Assembly: GCA_905207625.1 (NCBI GenBank)
Contig: CAJLLT010000039.1
Span: 1 to 7,859 of the forward strand
DNA length: 7,859 bases
From: an uncultured Eubacteriales bacterium
Lineage (GTDB): Bacteria; Bacillota; Clostridia; Oscillospirales; UBA644
Reading direction: 5' to 3'
The notes below the pieces were generated by a model, which had not been told where the DNA came from, did not search any database, and saw nothing but the letters and a program-made list of their open reading frames with translations. Both the position numbers and the translations under genes were made by a program. Positions 1-4,590 of the stretch are shown piece by piece. Every line of letters begins with the position of its first letter. Within the stretch, counting starts at the first letter, position 1.

Positions 1-45
1 GAAATCTCCGCTTTTCTCGTTTTTTCGTGCCTGCATCTAAATCAG
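1..45. repeat. Terminator-like stretch similar to the tRNA-Gln 3' flank
   Basis: The first 45 bases resemble 4309-4353. Both begin GAAATCTCC, continue TTTTCTCG and a T-run, and reach ATCTAAAT at 35-42 and 4343-4350. At 4290-4323 the corresponding bases form the 3' arm of a perfect hairpin. Here the arm reads TCTCCGCTTTT instead of TCTCCCGTTTT, and its partner would lie just outside the window. If a matching AAAAGCGGAGA is found there, this is a second copy of the same terminator with compensatory changes. The homology is seen by eye only; the function is inferred. Confidence 0.4.
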
Positions 46-121
46 ACACTCATGATGTGTTTACAGGTCATTTTAGATGCCGATTTTGTGTTAGCCAATT
101 TAGATGCCGCGCGATGGTACA
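33..121. mobile_element. Possible terminal end of an IS21-like insertion sequence
   Basis: The 11-mer TTTAGATGCCG occurs at 72-82 and again at 99-109, 27 bp apart, and an inverted GCATCTAAA lies at 33-41. IS21-family elements carry several short repeats of this kind inside each end and terminate in 5'-TG...CA-3'. On this reading the outer tip is the CA at 120-121, so the minus strand would start TGTACC. No istA or istB coding sequence is in the window, so the element would extend left of base 1, or this is a solo remnant. Family assignment rests on the repeat pattern alone. It could instead be a cluster of regulator sites. Confidence 0.33.
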
Positions 122-197
122 CTTCTCCCTTGGTGAAGCAGGGGCTTGCAAGTGACCGCTATCTTCCGGGCTTGCAGAACCATGCCTGTAAACGAGC

Positions 198-746
198 TTA
201 TGTATCCGGAAAATTCAGAATAAAACTGACTGTTACAGCATCCCCTCCGAGCAGCGCTGTAATCTCATCTGCAGGCAGATCAATATGTCCGAGTTTGGTA
301 TAGGCCCAGGTATTGCTTCCGTAATACAGAACCACATTGCTTGAAGCGTAGAGCATGATGTCGCCGCTCTCGGCGGTCTGCCGCACATCGCTTGAAGGAT
401 ATTCTCTGCCGAGAGAGCCGACCTGTTCAAAGCCGCCGTATGGAGATAACAGAATCGTTATATTGCCCTTTGCGGCTTGTCGTTTCAGTTCTGCGGTGCT
501 CTCGTTTTCTTCCCATGTGACCGGTATGGTTCGTCCGCCGATCTGCAGAATCAAAACACCCATGTGTTCCTCCTTTTTTTCACTGCCGTTCGGTTCTTCG
601 GATGTGATTTCGCCTGTTCCTCTGTCGGATGGAACGATTTCCGTTGTTGAGTCACCTGCAGTAGCATTGTTCCGTGTGCCGCAGGAGGACAGAATCCATG
701 AACAAAGCAGCATAAGAAGGATAAACAAAGGAAGATATCTTTTCAT
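198..746 (-). CDS. Lipoprotein with cyclophilin-like domain
   Basis: A 182-residue predicted lipoprotein. Residues 1-22 are a lipoprotein signal peptide: MKR, a hydrophobic stretch, then the lipobox LSSC with the lipidated cysteine at residue 22. Residues 23-61 are a Ser/Thr/Glu/Gly-rich linker. Residues 62-179 match the cyclophilin-like fold (Cyclophil_like2 type), with the hallmark GGFEQVGSLG at 104-113, GDIMLY at 128-133 and YYGSNTWAYTKLG at 141-153. The family's biochemical activity is unclear and peptidyl-prolyl isomerase activity should not be assumed. The start at 746 is chosen because it gives a clean signal peptide and overlaps the upstream stop as ATGA, suggesting translational coupling. 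The in-frame ATG at 776 would put ten polar residues before the signal and lies deep in the previous gene. It is the last gene of the operon. A second in-frame ATG at 563 has its own strong ribosome binding site (see that entry). No clear terminator follows. Confidence 0.85.
   Translation of the reverse strand: MKRYLPLFILLMLLCSWILSSCGTRNNATAGDSTTEIVPSDRGTGEITSEEPNGSEKKEEHMGVLILQIGGRTIPVTWEENESTAELKRQAAKGNITILLSPYGGFEQVGSLGREYPSSDVRQTAESGDIMLYASSNVVLYYGSNTWAYTKLGHIDLPADEITALLGGDAVTVSFILNFPDT
561..575 (-). promoter_or_regulatory. Internal ribosome binding site and alternative start
   Basis: Within the lipoprotein gene the minus strand reads AAGGAGGAACACATG. This is a full AAGGAGG Shine-Dalgarno five bases before the ATG of codon 62. 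The codons before it encode EKKEEH in the linker. Starting here gives a 121-residue protein (198-563) that is exactly the cyclophilin-like domain without signal peptide or linker. This site is stronger than the weak GGAAAAG before the lipoprotein start. Use of the internal start is inferred. Confidence 0.45.
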
Positions 747-1282
747 AGTGCTTTTCCGAGTTCGTAGGCACGGCAAAGCGCCTCGGCGTGATGTTTTGCG
801 TCCCCGCTGTCACCGATCCCGCCGCCTGCGACAAGACCGCAAAGCTCTGCCTTCTCAAAGCAGTCCACCCAGCCGAGCAGACCGTTATATGCTTTTTCAA
901 ACGCAGAATCGCTGTCTTCTGCCGCCGTTGCGATCATACAGACCTTGCGGAAGCGGTAATCCGAGGTGTAAAGCGGATTGAGACGGTCGAGCAGCGTTTT
1001 CATCTGTCCGCACATTTCGTAGTAGTAGATCGGCGTGGCAAAGACGAGCACATCGGCGTTTTTTACTTTTTCACAAAATTCTGCCGCATCATCGCGGAGC
1101 ACGCACTTGCCCGTGCGCTGGCAGGCAAGACAGCCGATGCAGTAGCCGATGTTTTTGCCATTCAGGGTGAGAAATTCCACTTCGTTTCCGGCGTCGATTG
1201 CGCCCTTTTCACATTCGTGCGCAAGATATTCCGAGTTGCTGTTCCCACGCAGACTGGTTGAAATAATCAGTACTTTGCTCAT
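743..1282 (-). CDS. Flavodoxin-fold NAD(P)H-dependent FMN reductase, iron-sulfur flavoprotein-like
   Basis: A 179-residue soluble flavoprotein. The N-terminus is a beta strand followed by the FMN phosphate loop STSLRGNSNS (8-17). A compact cysteine motif C48-X2-C51-X2-C54-X5-C60 follows; this spacing is the one that holds a 4Fe-4S cluster in archaeal iron-sulfur flavoproteins, although many plain reductases of the family carry a similar CxxCxxC. The segment FATPIYYYEMCGQMKTLLDR (81-100) is the usual conserved region near the flavin. It probably moves electrons from NAD(P)H through FMN to an unidentified acceptor such as a quinone, an azo compound or an iron-sulfur partner. The start at 1282 has the leader GAAGGGAG before it. 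The upstream in-frame ATG at 1468 lies inside the dehydrogenase gene and its extension has no family similarity. It starts 14 bp after the dehydrogenase stop, and its TGA overlaps the next start. Confidence 0.87.
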   Translation of the reverse strand: MSKVLIISTSLRGNSNSEYLAHECEKGAIDAGNEVEFLTLNGKNIGYCIGCLACQRTGKCVLRDDAAEFCEKVKNADVLVFATPIYYYEMCGQMKTLLDRLNPLYTSDYRFRKVCMIATAAEDSDSAFEKAYNGLLGWVDCFEKAELCGLVAGGGIGDSGDAKHHAEALCRAYELGKAL

Positions 1283-1296
1283 GTTTTTCGCTCCCT

Positions 1297-2463
1297 TCAA
1301 AGGCTTGCTTTGAGAATTTCTTTGATCTCGTCTGAGGTCAGCACTTTGTATCCACCGTCCATGACAAGGGTTGCGGATGCGATGCCGTCGATCATGTTGG
1401 GTGTTACGCCGAGTTCGGTCAGGTTCATCACAAGTCCCAGCTTCTTCATCCATGTCTCCATACGGCAAAGTCCTTCTTCGGCGACCTCGCGTTCGGTCTT
1501 ACCGCTTTGGTCAACGCCCCAGACATTCACGGCATAGCGTGCAAATTTCGCGGCACCGTAGGGGAGGATATGACGGTAATACGGCATCGAAACCGCCGAG
1601 AGCGTCATGCCGTGGGTGGCGTTTGTATACGCGCCGACCGCCTGACCGAGCATATGTACCATCCAGTCCTCGGTCTTGCCCTTGGCAATCAGGGTATTGA
1701 GCGCCCAGGTCGCCGTCCACATGATGTTGCTTCTCGCTTCATAATCGGTGGGGTTGACCGCCGCAATTTCCGCCGCGTGAATCAGCGAACGGAGAAGTCC
1801 CTCGGCGATGTAATCGCTGGTGTTATCATCCTCGCCGGAGAAATACTGCTCCAGAATGTGCGACAGGATGTCGTAAATGCCGGAGATCATCTGATAGTGC
1901 GGCACGGTGAAGGTGAATTCGGGGTTCAGGATCGAAAACTTCGGGTAGACGTTTTCACCGAACACATGACCGATTTTCAGCTTCTTTTCCCGGTTGGTGA
2001 TGACCGAACCGCCGTTCATCTCGCTGCCGGTTCCGACCATGGTCAGCACGCACCCGGCCGGAACGATTTCGCAGGATACCTCCTCAAAGCGGTCGAAATA
2101 CCTGTCCCACGGGTCCTCGTCGCAGTGAACCGAGACCGAAACCGCCTTCGCATAGTCGCAGACCGAACCGCCGCCGACCGCAAGGATGAAGTCCGCTTTT
2201 GCCGCTCTGGCGCGTGCAACGCCCTCGCGCAGCTTGTCTGCCGTGGGGTTCGGCATAACTCCGGCATCTTCAAATACTTCCTTACCGTTTGCTTTGAGTA
2301 CGGAAACCACTTTGTCATAGATTCCGTTCTTTTTGACGGAGCCGCCGCCGTAAACCAGCAGGACGTTCTTTCCGTATTTCGGAAGCTCGGCGTTCAGTCC
2401 GTCAAGCGCGTCCTTGCCGAAATAAAGCTTGGTTGGATTGCAATAAGTAAAATTTCCTAACAT
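1297..2463 (-). CDS. Iron-containing alcohol dehydrogenase (butanol dehydrogenase / YqhD-like)
   Basis: A 388-residue cytoplasmic group III (iron-type) alcohol dehydrogenase, full length for the family. The N-terminal nucleotide-binding half shows YGGGSVKKNG (38-47) and the cofactor motif GGGSVCDYAK (97-106), which fits GGGSxxDxxK. GTGSEMN lies at 144-150. The C-terminal helical half carries all four metal ligands expected from YqhD and FucO: D198, H202, H270 and H284, the last two 14 residues apart. Members reduce aldehydes to alcohols or the reverse with NADH or NADPH. The YGGGSVKK start is typical of the butanol dehydrogenase/YqhD branch rather than the propanediol oxidoreductases. The exact substrate cannot be read from sequence. 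AAGGAGA stands seven bases before the ATG. The start overlaps the end of the small upstream gene by 7 bp, which suggests coupled translation. Confidence 0.95.
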   Translation of the reverse strand: MLGNFTYCNPTKLYFGKDALDGLNAELPKYGKNVLLVYGGGSVKKNGIYDKVVSVLKANGKEVFEDAGVMPNPTADKLREGVARARAAKADFILAVGGGSVCDYAKAVSVSVHCDEDPWDRYFDRFEEVSCEIVPAGCVLTMVGTGSEMNGGSVITNREKKLKIGHVFGENVYPKFSILNPEFTFTVPHYQMISGIYDILSHILEQYFSGEDDNTSDYIAEGLLRSLIHAAEIAAVNPTDYEARSNIMWTATWALNTLIAKGKTEDWMVHMLGQAVGAYTNATHGMTLSAVSMPYYRHILPYGAAKFARYAVNVWGVDQSGKTEREVAEEGLCRMETWMKKLGLVMNLTELGVTPNMIDGIASATLVMDGGYKVLTSDEIKEILKASL

Positions 2464-2711
2464 GACTCATTCTCCTTTTTGTATTCATTCGATTTGACCT
2501 TATTTGTCAGATAATCGAGACAGTCGATCTGTTTTTGCCCCCTGCGCACATCCGAAAGCACGCATTTGCGGTGTGCGGTCAATTTCGGAAGCATTTCACT
2601 CAGCGTGCCCTCCCGGAAGCGGCGCAGACACTCCGCAGTCAGTGCCTCGTCACATCCTGCATCTGCAAGACACTGCCGCAGGACTTCTTCTTTATTCAAG
2701 GCGTTTGGCAT
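2457..2711 (-). CDS. Small conserved-type protein of unknown function, first gene of the operon
   Basis: An 84-residue soluble, probably helical protein starting MPNALNKEEVLRQ. It has no signal peptide or membrane segment. Recognisable features are DAGCDEALTAECLRRFREG near the N-terminus and a C-terminal part AHRKCVLSDV...QKQIDCLDYL, rich in charged heptad-like spacing. I have a general impression of similar small proteins beside oxidoreductases in Clostridia but can name no family or function. The start at 2711 is chosen over 2747 because GAAGGGAGG lies just upstream of it and because the operon promoter (-10 at 2736-2741) overlaps the longer version, whose start codon would precede the transcript. 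The stop overlaps the dehydrogenase start by 7 bp. It may regulate or assist the dehydrogenase; that is inferred from position only. Confidence 0.8.
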   Translation of the reverse strand: MPNALNKEEVLRQCLADAGCDEALTAECLRRFREGTLSEMLPKLTAHRKCVLSDVRRGQKQIDCLDYLTNKVKSNEYKKENESC

Positions 2712-2735
2712 TCTGTCCCTCCCTTCGGTATTTTT

Positions 2736-2764
2736 ATTATAACACAAACCGTGTGAAATTACAA
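2736..2764 (-). promoter_or_regulatory. Promoter of the four-gene redox operon
   Basis: On the minus strand a perfect TATAAT (2736-2741) lies 17 bp from TTGTAA (2759-2764), a 4 of 6 match to the -35 consensus. Transcription would start near 2729 and give a leader of about 18 bases before the ATG at 2711. The imperfect -35 fits a promoter that needs an activator. Confidence 0.7.
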
Positions 2765-2783
2765 ATATCTATATTTTATATCG

Positions 2784-2806
2784 TGATATGATTTACAGGA
2801 ATATCA
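2784..2806. promoter_or_regulatory. LysR-type operator (T-N11-A dyad)
   Basis: TGATAT (2784-2789) and ATATCA (2801-2806) form a perfect 6-bp inverted repeat separated by 11 bases, the classical T-N11-A box of LysR-type regulators. Its centre is about 66 bp upstream of the predicted start of the leftward operon, where the recognition site normally sits, and it covers the -35 of the lysR promoter. Further ATATC or GATAT half-sites lie at 2765-2769, 2778-2782 and 2832-2836. The inferred action is activation of the operon and repression of the regulator's own gene. Confidence 0.65.
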
Positions 2807-2820
2807 GATCGGTGTATAAT
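2792..2820 (+). promoter_or_regulatory. Promoter of the LysR-family gene
   Basis: TTTACA (2792-2797) and a perfect TATAAT (2815-2820) are separated by 17 bp. Transcription would start near 2827, leaving a leader of about 23 bases with GGAGG at 2840-2844 before the ATG at 2850. The -35 lies inside the T-N11-A dyad, as expected for autorepression. Confidence 0.75.
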
Positions 2821-2849
2821 AGAAGCAGATCATATCAACGGAGGCGGTT

Positions 2850-3737
2850 ATGGAAATCAGAGTGTTACGTTATTTTTTGAAGATTGCACGCGAGGGGAGC
2901 ATGACTGCCGCCGCAGAGGTGCTTCATGTGTCGCAGTCGGCACTTTCCAAACAAATGAAGGAGCTGGAAGATGAGCTTGGCAAAAAGCTGTTCCGCCGCG
3001 GAAGCCGCAGTATGTCTCTGACGGAAGAAGGCATTCTGTTGCGCCGCCGCACCGAGGACATTCTCGATATGGTGGACAAAACGACCGAGGAATTCCGTGC
3101 AATCGACGATTTGCAAGGCGGGGATGTGTACCTCGGATGTGCGGAATCTCATCTCATTGCGCATATCGCGCGGAAGATCAAACATTTCAAAGAGCGTTAC
3201 CCGCTTTTTCACTATCACATCATCAGCGGCGACCGCACGGTGGTACTTGACCGACTTGACCGCGGACTTTTGGATTTCGGTGTGGTCGTGGAGATGCCGG
3301 ACATTGACCGTTATCAGTATCTGGAGCTGCCGGGAGTCGACAGATGGGGAGTCATCATGCCGAAAGACCATCCGCTTGCCAAAAAAGAAGCCGTCCGTGT
3401 GGACGACCTGTACGGCGAGGAACTGATCTGCTCGGAGCAATCGGTGGAGGCAGACATCCCGCGTTGGTGCGGAAAGAAAGCCGATCGGCTGAATTTTACC
3501 GGAAACACGAATCTTGCCTACAACGGAAGCGTTTTTGTCGGGGAAGGACTGGGCTTGATGCTGTCCTTTGAACATCTCATCCAACCGAGTGCAGAAAACG
3601 GTTTGGTGTTCCGCCCGTTGGAGCCGAAGCTTGAGAATAAAATGTATCTGATCTGGAAGAAATATCAGGTGTTTTCCCCGATTGCACAAAGACTGTTGGA
3701 CGAGTTTCTGAATCCCTCAGATTGCACTGCAAAGTAA
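2850..3737 (+). CDS. LysR-family transcriptional regulator
   Basis: A 295-residue protein of normal LysR length. Residues 1-60 are the winged helix-turn-helix domain; the helix-turn-helix is about 18-37 (MTAAAEVLHVSQSALSKQMK), followed by ELEDELGKKLFRR and LTEEG, all hallmarks of the family. Residues 61-88 are the linker helix. From about 91 (GDVYLGCAES) to the end is the two-lobed effector-binding domain. It binds DNA as a tetramer in the family's known mode and senses a small molecule that cannot be identified here. It is divergent from the alcohol dehydrogenase operon with a shared 138-bp control region, so that operon is its most likely target. The start is fixed by GGAGG five bases upstream. 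Arginine is coded almost only by CGN (19 of 22), unlike metF. No strong terminator is seen directly after the stop. Confidence 0.93.
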   Translation: MEIRVLRYFLKIAREGSMTAAAEVLHVSQSALSKQMKELEDELGKKLFRRGSRSMSLTEEGILLRRRTEDILDMVDKTTEEFRAIDDLQGGDVYLGCAESHLIAHIARKIKHFKERYPLFHYHIISGDRTVVLDRLDRGLLDFGVVVEMPDIDRYQYLELPGVDRWGVIMPKDHPLAKKEAVRVDDLYGEELICSEQSVEADIPRWCGKKADRLNFTGNTNLAYNGSVFVGEGLGLMLSFEHLIQPSAENGLVFRPLEPKLENKMYLIWKKYQVFSPIAQRLLDEFLNPSDCTAK

Positions 3738-3842
3738 AAAACGCAACCGTGGAAAATATGTCCGGGTTACGTGTTGTTGCAATTTTCAACGCTTTCATTA
3801 TTTCATCCGCATTTATTGCTTGTCAAAGGGTTCAAATAACTA

Positions 3843-3977
3843 TATGTACCTGCGGTTCTGCATTTCACACCGCAGGAGAAAGGAAAATTCTACATAGTGA
3901 AAAATCCAAAACACTATGTACCCTGTTGCTTTGAGTTTCAAGCCACAGGGCAAAGGAGATGAAAGTATAACACATAG
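3843..3977. repeat. Two tandem structured repeat units, candidate structured RNA
   Basis: TATGTACC opens a unit at 3843 and again at 3915, a period of 72 bp. Each unit has a short outer stem (TATGTA 3843-3848 with TACATA 3891-3896; CTATGT 3914-3919 with ACATAG 3972-3977). It encloses an inner hairpin (CCTGCGGT/ACCGCAGG at 3849-3856 and 3869-3876; CCCTGT plus GCTT with AAGC plus ACAGGG at 3921-3950) and is followed by a conserved AAAGGA. The inner stems differ in sequence but keep pairing, as expected when structure is selected. A competing 9-bp hairpin joins the two units: TACATAGTG 3891-3899 with CACTATGTA 3912-3920. The strand is uncertain, and I do not recognise a known RNA class. Confidence 0.5.
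3964..3972 (-). promoter_or_regulatory. Possible extended -10 promoter reading through the tandem hairpins
   Basis: The minus strand reads TGTTATACT, an extended -10 (TGN plus TATACT at 3964-3969). The -35 region 17 bp upstream, TAGCGA, is poor. A transcript would start near 3957 and run through the alternative hairpins, ending antisense to lysR. The layout resembles an attenuated leader that has lost its gene. Confidence 0.25.
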
Positions 3978-4054
3978 CGCGGAGGTTCGCTAGGGGATCA
4001 TTTTTGTTTTTATCTGTTGCAAGACAGAAATATATCGGATTGCCGGTTGCCTAA

Positions 4055-4236
4055 TTTCGTGAGTTCAAATCCGAACAATTTGAGGAGGGATCAAATGTGT
4101 TTGTAAACAATTTGTGAAGCGGCGGCTTTTTCACACTGTCCGGCTCCGCTTTCGCAAGTCCGAATCCAGCCACAGAACCGATTGCTTTCAGGAAGACGCA
4201 AAAAAGCCCTTTTCGTGAGTCCGAGTCCGGACACAG
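4055..4236 (+). repeat. Three degenerate copies of a T-arm-like motif
   Basis: The copies start TTTCG and share AGTCCGAATCC-type cores at 4055-4077, 4150-4175 and 4211-4236. Copies two and three agree at 21 of 26 positions and lie 61 bp apart. The core resembles the TTCGAATCC of a tRNA T-loop, but there is no T-stem pairing and no other tRNA part, so these are not tRNA genes. In copies two and three the arms next to the motif can pair partly, giving a hairpin around it. Origin unknown. Confidence 0.5.
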
Positions 4237-4249
4237 CATCGAAAGGGGC
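4200..4249 (-). terminator. Terminator-like hairpin with T6 tail
   Basis: Arms GCCCTTTTCG (4206-4215) and CGAAAGGGGC (4240-4249) pair over 10 positions with one G-T wobble. The 24-base loop contains a small GTCC/GGAC stem. On the minus strand the hairpin is followed by six T (4205-4200). It could act as a second terminator for the tRNA transcript. Confidence 0.5.
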
Positions 4250-4289
4250 AAAAGGGATCTATGAAACTCCGAGAAAATTCAGGGTCGAA

Positions 4290-4323
4290 AAAACGGGAGA
4301 AATCTCTCGAAATCTCCCGTTTT
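4290..4323 (-). terminator. Rho-independent terminator of tRNA-Gln
   Basis: AAAACGGGAGA (4290-4300) and TCTCCCGTTTT (4313-4323) form a perfect 11-bp stem with a 12-base loop, 40 bp after the tRNA 3' end. The minus strand continues the T-run from the stem base. T-rich sequence on the plus side (4320-4332) may let it work in both directions. Confidence 0.75.
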
Positions 4324-4363
4324 CTCGTTTTTCCTCGCTCGGATCTAAATTGACTTGTCATCA

Positions 4364-4438
4364 TGGCAGGGATAGCTGGACTCGAACCAGCGGATACAGG
4401 AGTCAAAGACCTGTGCCTTACCACTTGGCGATATCCCT
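4364..4438 (-). tRNA. tRNA-Gln (anticodon UUG)
   Basis: A complete 75-base tRNA read from 4438 to 4364. It has a 7-bp acceptor stem AGGGATA/TATCCCT, D-arm GCC...GGC, anticodon TTG at 4406-4404 in the loop CTTTGAC, a five-base variable loop, T-arm GCTGG/CCAGC with loop TTCGAGT, discriminator G and an encoded CCA. The anticodon identity and the sequence resemblance to E. coli tRNA-Gln support the assignment. The anticodon stem (CAGGT/TCCTG) closes with a U31-U39 mismatch; this position is often pseudouridine at 39. A strong promoter and terminator flank it, so it appears to be a single-gene unit. Confidence 0.96.
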
Positions 4439-4455
4439 GTATTCATATCCGATAA

Positions 4456-4484
4456 ATTATATCATAGGCAAAAAACAAAGTCAA
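4456..4484 (-). promoter_or_regulatory. Promoter of tRNA-Gln
   Basis: On the minus strand TTGACT (4479-4484) and a perfect TATAAT (4456-4461) are 17 bp apart, 11 of 12 consensus bases. The predicted start near 4449 is about 11 bases before the mature tRNA 5' end, fitting a strong stable-RNA promoter. Confidence 0.85.
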
Positions 4485-4524
4485 GCGACGAAATGTGAAA
4501 TATAATTGAATTTTGGAAATTGGC

Positions 4525-4553
4525 TTGATTTAGGGGAAAAATTGTGCTATACT
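4525..4553 (+). promoter_or_regulatory. Promoter of the metF-metH operon
   Basis: TTGATT (4525-4530) and TATACT (4548-4553) are spaced 17 bp, with an extended -10 TGC directly before the -10. Transcription would begin near 4560, leaving a leader of about 31 bases. That leader is too short for an S-box, T-box or cobalamin riboswitch, so control by such elements is unlikely from this promoter. Confidence 0.7.
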
Positions 4554-4590
4554 GAAAACAAAAAACAAAAGAGATGCGGGGAAATCAACT

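Larger units (their letters stand above)
3738..4289. other. Gene-free region of hairpins and short repeats
   Basis: I see no credible gene here. Short open frames have no ribosome binding site and run through inverted repeats. The region holds two tandem hairpin units (3843-3977), a T-rich patch after a small TAGCG/CGCTA hairpin (3975-4014), three T-arm-like repeats (4055-4236) and a terminator-like hairpin (4200-4249). Such a dense mixture suggests a dispersed non-coding repeat or the remains of an integrated element; that is inferred. Confidence 0.6.

Noticed and set aside
142..176. Direct repeat GGGCTTGCA at 142-150 and 168-176
   Set aside because: Only two short copies with no flanking similarity; too little to call an iteron, CRISPR or operator.
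59..193. Perfect 9-bp inverted repeat GTTTACAGG (59-67) and CCTGTAAAC (185-193)
   Set aside because: The arms are 117 bp apart and do not extend beyond 9 bp. A match of this length is not rare over this distance, so it is not called as a feature.
1507..2460. A 317-codon plus-strand open frame opposite the alcohol dehydrogenase
   Set aside because: It mirrors the well-supported dehydrogenase gene and gives an arginine- and histidine-rich protein with no family features; it is a high-GC third-position shadow.
3722..3934. A 70-codon plus-strand open frame after lysR
   Set aside because: It starts inside lysR and runs through the tandem hairpins. The protein shows no domain and the start has no Shine-Dalgarno sequence.
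3843..4236. Possible CRISPR array in the repeat-rich gap
   Set aside because: Repeat copies are degenerate, spacings are unequal (72, 95 and 61 bp) and there are no cas genes.
4051..4251. A 66-codon minus-strand open frame in the repeat region
   Set aside because: It is built from the T-arm-like repeats and a terminator-like hairpin and has no ribosome binding site, so it is more likely repeat DNA than a gene.
4182..4505. A 107-codon plus-strand open frame across the tRNA region
   Set aside because: Its product contains a stretch (RDSWTRTSGYRSQ) that is the well-known translation of an antisense tRNA. It has no ribosome binding site and runs through two terminators.
4554..4590. Possible riboswitch before metF
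   Set aside because: The predicted leader is only about 31 bases and shows no hairpin or known aptamer motif.
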